A stretch of 64,000 nt of DNA from an uncultured Peptococcaceae bacterium. GTDB taxonomy: Bacteria > Bacillota > Peptococcia > Peptococcales > Peptococcaceae. The position numbers were made by a program, and so were the translations under genes. The notes beneath the pieces are model-generated. The model saw only the letters and a list, made by a program, of their open reading frames with translations, made no database searches and had not been told where the DNA came from. Positions within the stretch are counted from its first letter, which is position 1; each line of letters starts with the position of its first letter. The stretch covers positions 23,905 to 87,904 of the forward strand of contig CABUKW010000001.1 of the NCBI GenBank assembly GCA_902492275.1, read 5' to 3'. Of the stretch, positions 8,182 to 16,462 are shown in pieces.

Positions 8182-8946
8182 GTGCAGAAAAACATGGAAA
8201 ACTATTTTCAAATCGGGGAAATTGCCGATTTACTGCAGATTAACCGCTCCAAGCTGCGCTTTTGGGAGCAGCAGGGCTTATTGCAGCTGGAACGGGATCA
8301 GGACAATCATTACCGGCAATATACCTTTTCCGATTTGCTGCGCGTAACCGATATTATATTTTACCGCAATCTGCATTTTTCAACCGATGAATTGCGCCAG
8401 GTATTGCAGCATTCCGCCGGTGAACTGGAGCAAAAGCTGGAAAAAAAGCAGCGGGAAATTGAGCTGGAATTGCAGGCCCTGCAGCAGACCAGGCAGGAGA
8501 TTGTAAGCCGCCGCAGCCATCTGCAGGAGGCAGCCCGTTTGCAGCAGCTGCCCGATTTGCCCGGCGTGCCCGACTTTCAGCAGGTGCGGCTGTTTCAGAG
8601 CGATAATCCCGCCGATTGGCAGCGCAGCCTGTTCAACCAGTATGTGTTTATCGGCGTGCAGCAGGATGCCGAAGCAGAAATGGTATACGGCTTAGAAGCA
8701 GATGACGGACAAGGGCCCTGCATTTGGCAGCAGCAGCCCGGCAAACAATATGTGGAAGTGCTGTTGCAATACGAAATGCAAAATCACCGGCGCAACAATG
8801 TAGCGCAGCACTGTCAGCGGCTGCAGGCAAAAGGCTGGCAAACCGGTGCCATCGTGTCCCGCTTTTTGTTCAGCTCCCGCGGAGAAGACGGTGTCAATTA
8901 TGATTATCACAAAGGCTGGATTGAAGTACAGCGGGCTGCCGATTAA
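8182..8946 (+). CDS. MerR-family multidrug-type regulator
   Basis: 254 residues. The N-terminal winged helix domain reads FQIGEIADLLQINRSKLRFWEQ and continues with YRQYTFSDLLRVTDI. A long Glu/Gln-rich coiled coil (about residues 80-120) forms the antiparallel dimer helix. The C-terminal 130 residues resemble a GyrI/BmrR-type effector pocket. GTG at 8182 has AGGA 7 bases upstream; ATG at 8194 is possible. It is divergent from the MATE pump, whose promoter carries a MerR dyad, so a drug-sensing activator of the pump is the natural reading. Codon use is rich in CAG. Confidence 0.85.
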   Translation: MQKNMENYFQIGEIADLLQINRSKLRFWEQQGLLQLERDQDNHYRQYTFSDLLRVTDIIFYRNLHFSTDELRQVLQHSAGELEQKLEKKQREIELELQALQQTRQEIVSRRSHLQEAARLQQLPDLPGVPDFQQVRLFQSDNPADWQRSLFNQYVFIGVQQDAEAEMVYGLEADDGQGPCIWQQQPGKQYVEVLLQYEMQNHRRNNVAQHCQRLQAKGWQTGAIVSRFLFSSRGEDGVNYDYHKGWIEVQRAAD

Positions 8947-9042
8947 AAGCTAGACAGTTATTTTGTTTGCTATGCTTTAGAAAAAATATTCTTCGACTGT
9001 AGCAAAAAAACGCATAAGGCAAGTGCAGCAAAGGAAAAGCAG

Positions 9043-9071
9043 TTGAGGAAAAACCAGCAATATCTTATAAT
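9043..9071 (+). promoter_or_regulatory. SigA-type promoter of the phosphodiesterase gene
   Basis: TTGAGG at 9043-9048, a 17-bp spacer and a consensus TATAAT at 9066-9071, about 40 bases before the start codon. Confidence 0.7.
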
Positions 9072-9109
9072 AAAACATAAATCATCATGCGGAAAGGATA
9101 TGTTGTGCA

Positions 9110-9664
9110 ATGAAAATAATGATTGCTTCTGATATTCACGGTTCGGTGTCCGATTGTCAGCAGCTGTTGGCGGCTATGGATCGGGAGCAGGCCGATAAAT
9201 TGTTGCTGCTGGGCGATTTGCTCTATCATGGACCTCGCAATCCCTTGCCGGAGACCTACGATCCCAAAGCGGTGGCGGCTTTGCTCAATGCCCGCAAGCA
9301 GCAGCTGCTATGCGTGCGGGGCAACTGCGACGGCGAGGTGGACCAAATGATGCTGGAATTTCCCATCCTGGCCGATTACTGCATTCTCTCTGCAGGCAAA
9401 CGGATGATATTTGCCACCCACGGCCACCATTTTAATCAAACCCAGCTGCCTATGCTGCAGCAGGGCGATGTATTGCTGCACGGGCACACCCATATCGCAG
9501 CTCTGGAGGACTGCGGGGCTTATATCTACGCCAATCCCGGTTCAGTGACCTTTCCTAAACAGAACAGTATCCGGGGCTATTTGTTGCTGGAAGACGGCGT
9601 TCTGACGCTGAAAAGTCTGACAGGCGAGATGGTTTCGCAGTTGGTGCTGACCGAATCCATGTAA
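9110..9664 (+). CDS. yfcE: YfcE-type metallophosphodiesterase
   Basis: 184 residues, the normal length for the YfcE/MJ0936 family of small calcineurin-like phosphodiesterases that use two metal ions. All metal ligands are visible: D8 and H10 (SDIHG), D36 (LLGDL), N72 (RGNCD), H104 (THGHH), and H126 and H128 (HGHTH). The biological substrate of the family is not settled; E. coli YfcE acts on artificial phosphodiesters. It has its own SigA promoter and a GGAAAGGA ribosome site. The unknown gene at 9678 follows after 13 bases and is probably cotranscribed. Confidence 0.9.
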   Translation: MKIMIASDIHGSVSDCQQLLAAMDREQADKLLLLGDLLYHGPRNPLPETYDPKAVAALLNARKQQLLCVRGNCDGEVDQMMLEFPILADYCILSAGKRMIFATHGHHFNQTQLPMLQQGDVLLHGHTHIAALEDCGAYIYANPGSVTFPKQNSIRGYLLLEDGVLTLKSLTGEMVSQLVLTESM

Positions 9665-9677
9665 AGGAGAAACCGAG

Positions 9678-10331
9678 ATGACACAGCGATATTATAGCTT
9701 GGGCGACGGCGACGCCATTGCCTGGGTGAGCGAGGGAGAATCGGTCGAGGCGTTGGCTGCCCTGCAGGAAAGGGTAGAAGCGTCGATAACGCCCTGTTAT
9801 CACTCGCTGGAGCAGTTCAAGCAATATCTGACAGAAACATTAAAGATGCAGCAGGCGCCCTTAGAGGGCGAGGAACTGGAACGGCAGAAGGCCATTTATA
9901 TTGTCAACCATTACCACCATCTTTTGACCACACCGGAGAAAAAGACGCCGAAAGACAGGTATCCGACAGAGGAGGAGCTGGAGGCTTGGTGTGAAAGCAT
10001 GGACCAGCGTTTTCAAGAAGCGCTGGCCATTCCTCTGGAAACGGTGCCCATTTTGTTTTCCAAGTTTGTTTTACAGCGTGTGTTTCCCACCGGGCATACG
10101 GCGGAGATTACCGTACTATTGGAAGAACATGACTATTATTATGAAGTTGGGCTGTCCTGCGGCCTCACAACACAGGAAGAGCAGGAAGCACTGCAGGCTT
10201 GTGCAGAAGCGATTCGGTGTTACAAGGGCGTTACGGCAGAGGATATTCAAAATCGGACCGCGGCCTTTCAATACTATGTACGTCATTTATTGGAACCTGA
10301 GATGGAGAGACTGCTGGGAGTTTTGCCATAA
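9678..10331 (+). CDS. Hypothetical acidic cytoplasmic protein
   Basis: 217 residues; family not recognised. It has no signal peptide or membrane segment, is acidic, and looks largely helical. A Glu-rich stretch lies near residues 60-110, and YYYEVGLSCGLTTQEEQEAL near 155-175. AAAGGAGA precedes the ATG. It follows the phosphodiesterase gene by 13 bases, which suggests one transcript, but nothing in the sequence reveals a shared function. Confidence 0.6.
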   Translation: MTQRYYSLGDGDAIAWVSEGESVEALAALQERVEASITPCYHSLEQFKQYLTETLKMQQAPLEGEELERQKAIYIVNHYHHLLTTPEKKTPKDRYPTEEELEAWCESMDQRFQEALAIPLETVPILFSKFVLQRVFPTGHTAEITVLLEEHDYYYEVGLSCGLTTQEEQEALQACAEAIRCYKGVTAEDIQNRTAAFQYYVRHLLEPEMERLLGVLP

Positions 10332-10371
10332 AGTATACAATATTCCTGCTGCTGTTTTGGACGGTTCCGGT

Positions 10372-10400
10372 TTGTAACAGAACGATGTTTATAGTATACT
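10372..10400 (+). promoter_or_regulatory. SigA-type promoter of the aminotransferase gene
   Basis: TTGTAA at 10372-10377, a 17-bp spacer and TATACT at 10395-10400, about 50 bases before the ATG. Confidence 0.65.
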
Positions 10401-10449
10401 GAACAATAGAGAAAAATTTATTTTGAATACGCTAGTTGGAGGGACTTAT

Positions 10450-11640
10450 ATGCTTGCAAAACAATATAAAGAGATGCTGCATCAAAAATCGGTGATTCGG
10501 GAAATTTCTGCTTACGGCGCGGAACGGGCCAAGGAAATCGGCTATGACAATGTGTTCGATTTCAGCTTAGGCAATCCGTCGGTGCCTGCGCCGCAGATTG
10601 TCAATGAAACCATTGCCCGTCTGGCCTTAGAGGGCGACCCATTGGCTGTGCATGGCTACAGCCCCAGTCTGGGCATTGATTCGGTGCGGCAGGCCATTGC
10701 CGATTCGCTGAATCAGCGTTTTGCCATGGATTATAGCAAGGAGCATATTTTTCCGGTATCGGGCGCGGCGGCTGCGCTGGCCCATGCCGTGCGGGCGGTT
10801 ACGGAGCCGGGCGATGAAGTGCTGACCTTTGCGCCCCATTTTTCCGAATATTTCCCCTATATCAATTTAACCGGCGCCGTGTTGAAGGTGGTGCCAGCTC
10901 AGCCTGTCGATTTTCAGATTCATTTTGACGCTTTTGTGGAAATGCTCAATCCAAAAGTGATGGCTGTGCTGGTTAATACGCCAAACAATCCGTCGGGCGT
11001 GGTCTATTCGGCAGAAACACTGACCAAGCTGGCCCAGGTGTTAAAGGAGAAAGAAGCCGAATACGGCCATGATATTTATATTCTGTCCGATGAGCCCTAT
11101 CGGGAAATTGTGTTTGACGGCAAAGAAGTGCCCTATACGTCCAAATTTTATGACAACACCATTTCTTGCTATTCCTTCAGCAAATCGCTGTCGCTGCCTG
11201 GGGAACGCATTGGCTATGTGGCAGTCAATCCGGCTTGTAAGGACGCCGCTCTGATTGTGGATATGTGCGGACAGATTTCCCGCGGCATTGGTCATAACTG
11301 CCCGTCCTCCATCATGCAGTTGGCAGTCAGTGAATTGCTGGATTATACCTCCGATTTGCAGGTGTACGAAACCAATATGCATATTCTCTACGATGCGCTG
11401 ACCGAGATGGGCTATTCCTGTGTCAAGCCTGACGGTACCTTCTATATGTTTCCGAAATCGTTAGAGCCAGATGCAGTGGCCTTCTGCAACAAGGCCAAAG
11501 AATTTGACTTGCTGCTGGTGCCCGGCGATGGCTTCGGCTGCCCCGGCCATTTCCGCATGGCCTACTGCGTGCCCACCGAAAAGGTAGAACGCTCTTTAGA
11601 AGCCTTCCGCAAGCTGGCCGATTATTATAAAAATAGATAG
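10450..11640 (+). CDS. Class I/II pyridoxal-phosphate aminotransferase
   Basis: 396 residues, fold type I aminotransferase that moves an amino group between an amino acid and a 2-oxoacid. The PLP lysine is K245 in SFSKSLSLPGERIGY; the cofactor-binding NTPNNPSGVVY and the DEPYREI aspartate and tyrosine are present. The C-terminal substrate-carboxylate arginine lies in GHFRMAYC. ATG at 10450 is chosen because GGAGGG is 6 bases upstream; the frame starts 9 codons earlier without a site. It stands alone between its promoter and terminator. Aspartate or aromatic-amino-acid specificity cannot be told apart by eye. Confidence 0.9.
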   Translation: MLAKQYKEMLHQKSVIREISAYGAERAKEIGYDNVFDFSLGNPSVPAPQIVNETIARLALEGDPLAVHGYSPSLGIDSVRQAIADSLNQRFAMDYSKEHIFPVSGAAAALAHAVRAVTEPGDEVLTFAPHFSEYFPYINLTGAVLKVVPAQPVDFQIHFDAFVEMLNPKVMAVLVNTPNNPSGVVYSAETLTKLAQVLKEKEAEYGHDIYILSDEPYREIVFDGKEVPYTSKFYDNTISCYSFSKSLSLPGERIGYVAVNPACKDAALIVDMCGQISRGIGHNCPSSIMQLAVSELLDYTSDLQVYETNMHILYDALTEMGYSCVKPDGTFYMFPKSLEPDAVAFCNKAKEFDLLLVPGDGFGCPGHFRMAYCVPTEKVERSLEAFRKLADYYKNR

Positions 11641-11718
11641 GCTTAGATTTCCTGAATAGATTCTTGTTTTATCACAAGCAGGGATTTATGCAGATTTATT
11701 GTTAGGCGAGAAACAAAC

Positions 11719-11759
11719 AGGACTACCGCAACCGGCAATGGTGCGGCAGTCCTATTTTT
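11719..11759 (+). terminator. Rho-independent terminator
   Basis: AGGACT-CCGCA pairs with TGCGG-AGTCCT with one mismatch across a 12-base loop, followed by ATTTTTA. It lies about 80 bases after the aminotransferase gene. The rest of the 306-base gap to the VanW-like gene holds that gene's promoter; no other feature is seen. Confidence 0.8.
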
Positions 11760-11878
11760 ATGGTCTGTATGGGGAGAAAATATAGGATCGCACAACGTCA
11801 TAATGGCAATAACGCTTGCATAGAGAGTCAGGTAATCTGAAGATTATGAACGAAAAGGGCTATCAATAATCTAAGCGC

Positions 11879-11907
11879 TTGTGTTTTATATTTTGATATG
11901 ATAAAAT
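11879..11907 (+). promoter_or_regulatory. Probable SigA promoter of the VanW-like gene
   Basis: TTGTGT at 11879-11884, a 17-bp spacer and TAAAAT at 11902-11907, about 40 bases before the start codon. Confidence 0.55.
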
Positions 11908-11946
11908 AAAAACAATGAATTTAAATTTTGCCAGGGGAGTATGCTT

Positions 11947-12759
11947 ATGCCTACAAAACTAGAACAACCGAAGAAACGCTCAGATTTACGCCTAAGATTG
12001 GGGCGTTGTTACTACGGGCTGCAGCGTAAATGGTTATGGTTGAAACTGCACAAGCAGTTTGCGGTTATGTTACAAGAGGAGTGGCTGCCGTATTCTTATT
12101 TTTCTCATCAAACGATTCTGTTACGAAAGCTAAAAGATGTGGATATGTGGATGCAGCAAAATAAAATTGTCAACTTAAAGCTTGCCGTGCAGCAATTAAA
12201 TGGGATAATTTTACGTCCCGGTGAAATTTTCAGTTATTGGCGGTTAATCGGTAATCCTACAAGAAAAAAAGGTTATGTAGAGGGTATGATTTTGCAAAAC
12301 GGCACTTTTGCGCCAGGGGTTGGCGGTGGATTGTGTCAGTTGTCCAATTTAATTTTCTGGATGACTTTGCACACGCCGCTTACAGTGGTGGAGCGGCATC
12401 GTCATGGCTATGATGTGTTTCCTGATTCTAATCGGACACAGCCTTTTGGCAGCGGCGCGACTTGTTTTTATCCCCATGGAGATTTGATGATTCAGAATCG
12501 TACGGACGATACTTATCAGCTTGTGGTTCAGGTGGGTTCAGAGTATTTAGAAGGGCAGTGGCGTGTGACTGCACCGCCTGCCTATCGCTATGAAATTGTG
12601 GAGCGCAATCATGAAATGCGCGGTGAATACTGGGGCGGTTATAGTCGGCATAATGAACTGTATCAGCAGCAATATGATTTAGAAGGCAACTTGCTCCGGG
12701 AAGTTCTTGTTGTAAAAAATGCGGCGCTGATGATGTACGCGCCATTTTTAGAAGCGTAG
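11947..12759 (+). CDS. VanW-family protein
   Basis: 270 residues. The central region matches the VanW domain: LRPGEIFSYWRLIGNPTRKKGY and APGVGGGLCQLSNLIFW, followed by ERHRHGYDVFP. VanW occurs in some vancomycin-resistance clusters and is widespread in Firmicutes, but its reaction is unknown. ATG at 11947 is preferred because GGGGAG is 7 bases upstream; the ATG two codons earlier is only one base from it. There is no clear signal peptide, unlike many VanW-domain proteins. No van ligase genes are nearby, so resistance should not be inferred. Confidence 0.85.
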   Translation: MPTKLEQPKKRSDLRLRLGRCYYGLQRKWLWLKLHKQFAVMLQEEWLPYSYFSHQTILLRKLKDVDMWMQQNKIVNLKLAVQQLNGIILRPGEIFSYWRLIGNPTRKKGYVEGMILQNGTFAPGVGGGLCQLSNLIFWMTLHTPLTVVERHRHGYDVFPDSNRTQPFGSGATCFYPHGDLMIQNRTDDTYQLVVQVGSEYLEGQWRVTAPPAYRYEIVERNHEMRGEYWGGYSRHNELYQQQYDLEGNLLREVLVVKNAALMMYAPFLEA

Positions 12760-12807
12760 AAGCGGAACCATTGGCTGATGTTTGCAGAAGAAAGGATTTG
12801 AAATTCT

Positions 12808-13104
12808 ATGTGGTTCGTATTTGGTGGGGTTAGCTTTATTTTGGCAATGTGTAGCTTATGGTGCGCAGTCTATCGTCCGAAACGTGTTCCATGGGTATCG
12901 GTATGTTCCCTTTCGTTTTTGGCGCTGACGCTTTTATCAGAGTGCGCTATGATAAAAGGATGGGTGGAATGTCAGGACTGGTCTGCCCTTTTGGATGTAG
13001 TGCCGTATATGAATGGCATTTTAACAGGCTATGTAGTTGGAATCATTCTTGTTAATATGGCTGCAATGCTGCTGTGCAGCCATGCAAAAAATCGTGAACA
13101 GTAG
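12808..13104 (+). CDS. Small hypothetical membrane protein
   Basis: 98 residues with three hydrophobic segments at about 3-20, 28-48 and 65-88, ending in a short charged tail. AAAGGA lies about 12 bases before the ATG. It sits between the VanW-like gene and the dehydratase pair, close enough to both (48 and 26 bases) to share a transcript. No family is recognised. Confidence 0.55.
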   Translation: MWFVFGGVSFILAMCSLWCAVYRPKRVPWVSVCSLSFLALTLLSECAMIKGWVECQDWSALLDVVPYMNGILTGYVVGIILVNMAAMLLCSHAKNREQ

Positions 13105-13130
13105 TGTTTTTCTTAGTTGGAGGAATGCGG

Positions 13131-13430
13131 ATGAAACGTAAAGCGGTTTTGATTGATGAAAAGGACAATGTGCTGACGGTGTTAGATCCGGTGGCAGCCG
13201 GTGAATGGGTCAGCACTGGTGGAGAAGAACTTCTGGCTGTGGAGGAAATTCCCCAATATCATAAAATTGCCCGTCGGGAGATAAAGAGGGGGCAGCAGAT
13301 TTATAAATACGGACAGCCTATGGGCTATGCCACAGCGGATATTACAACAGGGCAGTGGGTGCATACCCATAATGCCGCCAGTGAACAGCCGGAAGGAGAT
13401 GGACAACATGCTGGAATTTATGGGATATAA
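13131..13430 (+). CDS. SAF-domain small subunit, UxaA/SuyA-like
   Basis: 99 residues forming one SAF domain, as found at the N-terminus of altronate dehydratase UxaA or as separate small subunits such as SuyA of sulfolactate sulfo-lyase. Recognisable segments are LDPVAAGEWV, REIKRGQQIYKYGQPMGYA and the metal-type ending GQWVHTHN. ATG at 13131 is preferred because GGAGG is 7-8 bases upstream. It overlaps the large-subunit gene by 23 bases in another frame, so the two are made together. The substrate (hexonate or sulfonate) is undecided. Confidence 0.75.
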   Translation: MKRKAVLIDEKDNVLTVLDPVAAGEWVSTGGEELLAVEEIPQYHKIARREIKRGQQIYKYGQPMGYATADITTGQWVHTHNAASEQPEGDGQHAGIYGI

Positions 13431-14574
13431 GCGATCCGATGGTACGGTGGGTGTGCGCAATCATGTCTTGATTATTCCTACCTGCGCCTGTTCTGCCGAC
13501 GTGGCTGGACTGATTGGCCGGGACTTATGCGGGGCGGTAGTGCTGCATAACCAAAACGGTTGCGGTCAGGTGGTCGGAGATTCGGCAATGACCTTAAAGC
13601 TGCTGGCTGGATTGGCGGCCAATCCGAATGTGTACGGCGTGCTGCTGGTGGGATTAGGCTGTGAACAGCTCCATTGGCAGCTCGTGAAGGAAGCTATCCG
13701 GTTGCGTACCCAAAAGCCTGTGGAAGCGGTGGAAATTCAACAGTGCGGCGGCGTGCTGCGCACGGTGGCTGCAGGAAAAAGTTTGGCTGAAAATTTATTG
13801 GCCCAAGCGGCCTTGTGTAAGCGGGAGCCTTGCCCCATATCCAACCTCATCGTCGGCACCAATTGCGGCGGCTCCGACCCTACCTCCGGGTTGTCGGCCA
13901 ATTTGGTAATTGGCTATGTGTGCGACCGTCTGGCCGATTTGGGCGCTGCGTCGATTATCAGTGAAACGCCGGAATTTGTAGGCGCAGAGCATGTATTGGC
14001 TCAGCAAGCCGTCAATGGGGCCGTAGGACAGCAGATTTTAGAGATTGTGGCCCGCTGTGAGCAGAAATTTGCCGATTTAGGCCAAGATATCCGCAGCGGT
14101 AATCCGTCTCAGGGCAATAAGGCTGGCGGCATTACCACATTGGAAGAAAAATCGCTGGGTTGTATTCACAAAGCTGGCACCCGTCCCATTCAGGCGGTGG
14201 TGCAATCCTGCGATGCGGTGCAAACAAAAGGGACTGTGGTGATGGACACCTGCGCTTATGATGTTTGTTCCGTAGCGGAAATGACAGCCGGCGGCGCACA
14301 ACTGACCATATTCAGCACAGGGCGGGGCACGCCCAGCGGCAATCCCATTGCGCCGGTGCTAAAATTGACTGGCAATAGCCATACTGCCGAGTGGATGGCC
14401 GATTTTATTGATTTCGATACCAGCCCTTCTTTGCGGCAGGAGCAGACCATTGAGCAGTTGGGCGAGGCGCTGCTGCAGATGATTTTGCGCGTGGCTTCTG
14501 GCGAGTTCGTAAAGCATGAGGTGTTGGGAGTGGGGAATGAGATTGCGATGCCCCGTCTCTGTAATTACTGCTAA
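13408..14574 (+). CDS. UxaA/GarD/SuyB-family dehydratase or lyase large subunit
   Basis: 388 residues of the D-galactarate dehydratase/altronate hydrolase C-terminal family, which eliminates water (or sulfite in SuyB) from hydroxy-acids using iron. Family motifs are GYKRSDGTVGVRNH at the start, GTNCGGSDPTSGLSAN near residue 150, ETPEFVGAE near 190, NKAGGITTLEEKSLGC near 240 and FSTGRGTPSGNPIAPVLKL near 305. ATG at 13408 is chosen because GGAG is 9 bases upstream. Pairing with a separate SAF subunit is shared by SuyAB and by split UxaA enzymes. No hexuronate or sulfonate pathway genes are nearby to decide. Confidence 0.8.
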   Translation: MLEFMGYKRSDGTVGVRNHVLIIPTCACSADVAGLIGRDLCGAVVLHNQNGCGQVVGDSAMTLKLLAGLAANPNVYGVLLVGLGCEQLHWQLVKEAIRLRTQKPVEAVEIQQCGGVLRTVAAGKSLAENLLAQAALCKREPCPISNLIVGTNCGGSDPTSGLSANLVIGYVCDRLADLGAASIISETPEFVGAEHVLAQQAVNGAVGQQILEIVARCEQKFADLGQDIRSGNPSQGNKAGGITTLEEKSLGCIHKAGTRPIQAVVQSCDAVQTKGTVVMDTCAYDVCSVAEMTAGGAQLTIFSTGRGTPSGNPIAPVLKLTGNSHTAEWMADFIDFDTSPSLRQEQTIEQLGEALLQMILRVASGEFVKHEVLGVGNEIAMPRLCNYC

Positions 14575-14577
14575 GGA

Positions 14578-14720
14578 CTTGTCTTTTTGGTATCTGACGT
14601 CGTTGCTTTTTTACAAAGCACGCCTTGCGTACCATTTACACCCGACCAGAAGGGCGTCGGGCGACGCGTCGCGCACTTTGTAAAAAGCCGCCTGGTCAGA
14701 TACTGGCACAAAAAGGCGTG
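14578..14720. repeat. Long imperfect inverted repeat with inner hairpins
   Basis: The arms at about 14581-14623 and 14671-14717 are imperfect reverse complements. Shared pieces are GTATCTGAC with GTCAGATAC, and TTTTTTACAAAG with CTTTGTAAAAA. The loop itself holds CCCGAC/GTCGGG and the palindrome GCGACGCGTCGC. No open reading frame or T-run goes with it. It fills most of the 290-base gap between the dehydratase and hexapeptide genes. It could be a dispersed MITE/REP-like element or a structured RNA; the window has no second copy that I found. Confidence 0.55.
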
Positions 14721-14864
14721 CTGCGAAAATCCTGCGTCCTAGGTAATAAGAAGTTGGAAAGAACTTTGTTCTGCGGAAAATTTCCGATGCTCTAGGGGCA
14801 GCGAGTTAGAAGTGAATTAATTGCGTAAAAAAATGTATTGCGTGCAGATTTAGGAGGGAGAACG

Positions 14865-15398
14865 ATGGAGAACATGACCTTTGAGGAGCTTTTGCACTGG
14901 AGCTGTTTTTCGGAAGATGAAGAAAAACAGAGAAAGGCGGCGGAATTGCTGGAAAAATTTTATTGCTGTGAAATTCATTGTCCGGATATGGATGAAAGCG
15001 TTCTGTTTGCCCATCATGCCAGAGGCTGTACCATTGTGGCAGCAAAAATTTGTAAAGGCGTTGTTATCTATCAAAATGTCACTATTGGTTCCAATCTGAA
15101 ATACAATAAGCTGGAAGGAAAATGGGAAAATGTCGGAAGCCCGATTCTGGATGAACATGTGATTGTTTGCGATGGCGCTAAGATTTTGGGCCCAGTCGTC
15201 ATTGGCAAAAATACGGTGGTAGGCGCCGGTGCAATTATTACGGTGGATATTCCAGAAAACAGCGTAGCCTATGGCGTAAACCAGTATAAACCTAAAAATC
15301 CAGATTACGATTTGGTGTATAACGCCAACATGATTTCTGGTGAAGAAATTATGAAGATTGACGAAGCAAGGGTGGCCGTATTTGAAAAATCGCGTTGA
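14865..15398 (+). CDS. Hexapeptide-repeat acyltransferase, serine acetyltransferase-like
   Basis: 177 residues. The C-terminal half is a left-handed beta-helix with hexapeptide repeats (GAKILGPVVIGKNTVVGAGA, then IITVDIPENSVAYGV), typical of acetyl-CoA-dependent transferases such as CysE. The N-terminal helix-rich part is shorter than in full CysE and contains the active-site-like VLFAHHARG. ATG at 14865 follows AGGAGGGAG by a few bases. A bidirectional terminator separates it from the LysR gene. The acceptor substrate is not certain; serine is one candidate. Confidence 0.65.
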   Translation: MENMTFEELLHWSCFSEDEEKQRKAAELLEKFYCCEIHCPDMDESVLFAHHARGCTIVAAKICKGVVIYQNVTIGSNLKYNKLEGKWENVGSPILDEHVIVCDGAKILGPVVIGKNTVVGAGAIITVDIPENSVAYGVNQYKPKNPDYDLVYNANMISGEEIMKIDEARVAVFEKSR

Positions 15399-15460
15399 TA
15401 GCTGCCAGTTGGGTGTTTGGATAGAAAAGGCGAAACCGGAAAATTAAATCATCACAAATA

Positions 15461-15502
15461 AAAAGACCAGCAACCACATTGATTACGGCTGACTGGTCTT
15501 TT
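15461..15502. terminator. Bidirectional terminator
   Basis: AAAAGACCAG (15461-15470) pairs with CTGGTCTTTT (15493-15502) around a 22-base loop. It has A-rich sequence before and T-rich sequence after, so it can end both the hexapeptide gene and the convergent LysR pair. Confidence 0.7.
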
Positions 15503-15520
15503 GGTTTTATATATAAATGT

Positions 15521-16432
15521 TTACTGACCGATAATCTGTTCAATTTCGTCAGATTTCAGGAAGCGTAAAAATTCTTCGCTGGCCTGTGTTTTGAATTTTT
15601 TCTTGTGGTAGATGATACGGAACACACGGGTGAATTCGTCTTCTTTCAGATTGATGGTGTGCAGTAAGCCGGCTTTGACTTTATCCTGCACAGCCCATTT
15701 AGAAAGAATGGAGATACCCAGCCCGCTTTCCACAGCAGCTTTAATCGCAGAAGAACTGCCCAATTCCATAATGATGTTCAAGTTGTTGGCAGAAAAACCT
15801 GCTTTTTTCAGATGCTGCTCAATTTCTACACGGGTACCGGAGCCTTTTTCCCGGGAAATGAACGGAAATTTATCCAGTTCAAAAACAGAGATGGTATCGG
15901 TATTGGCCCATGGATGGCTGGTGTTGGTGACCAGCTGTAAATGGTCGGTCAGGAACGGAATGGATTCCAGGTCTTTGCCGATTAGAGGACCTTCAATCAG
16001 TCCGATATCCAGTGTGGTATCGTGAATAGACGCTTCGATATCTTCCGAATTGGCAACTTCCAAACTCAACTCTACATCGGGATACATATTTTTAAAAGCA
16101 CCCAAAATATAGGGCGCGATATATTCCCCAATGGTGGTGCTGGCGCCAATTTTCAGTTTTCCTTTGATATTGCTGGTTAAATCCTGCATTTCCCGTTCCA
16201 GTTCGGCCTGTAAACGGTTCATTTCGTTTGCGTATTTTAACAGCAGATGACCGGCGTCGGTTAAGATGATATTGCGGCTGACGCGGTCGAATAATCTCGT
16301 ACCATAGTATTCTTCCAGCATTTGAATCTGGAAACTGACAGCAGGCTGTGTCAGAAACAGCGCTTTTGCAGCTTTGGAAAAGCTTTTCTTTTCCACAACG
16401 GTTAGAAATACCCGGATACTGTCATTTAACAT
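15521..16432 (-). CDS. LysR-family regulator, second of a tandem pair
   Basis: 303 residues from ATG at 16432, which has AGGAG 9 bases upstream; a TTG three codons earlier touches that site. The helix-turn-helix reads SFSKAAKALFLTQPAVSFQI near residues 18-37, and the effector domain begins with GKLKIGASTTIGEYI near 90. It is a close paralogue of the gene just upstream (16463-17377). Both resemble the CysL/CbbR branch of LysR proteins. The pair is transcribed together with a 30-base gap. No obvious metabolic target lies next to it, so the regulated genes are unknown. Confidence 0.88.
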   Translation of the reverse strand: MLNDSIRVFLTVVEKKSFSKAAKALFLTQPAVSFQIQMLEEYYGTRLFDRVSRNIILTDAGHLLLKYANEMNRLQAELEREMQDLTSNIKGKLKIGASTTIGEYIAPYILGAFKNMYPDVELSLEVANSEDIEASIHDTTLDIGLIEGPLIGKDLESIPFLTDHLQLVTNTSHPWANTDTISVFELDKFPFISREKGSGTRVEIEQHLKKAGFSANNLNIIMELGSSSAIKAAVESGLGISILSKWAVQDKVKAGLLHTINLKEDEFTRVFRIIYHKKKFKTQASEEFLRFLKSDEIEQIIGQ

Positions 16433-16462
16433 GCGTTTCAACTCCTATGCTTCAGCGGGTTC

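Noticed and set aside
11947..12759. Vancomycin-resistance locus suggested by the VanW domain
   Set aside because: No vanHAX, vanRS or vanY genes are nearby, and VanW-domain proteins are common in non-resistant Firmicutes.
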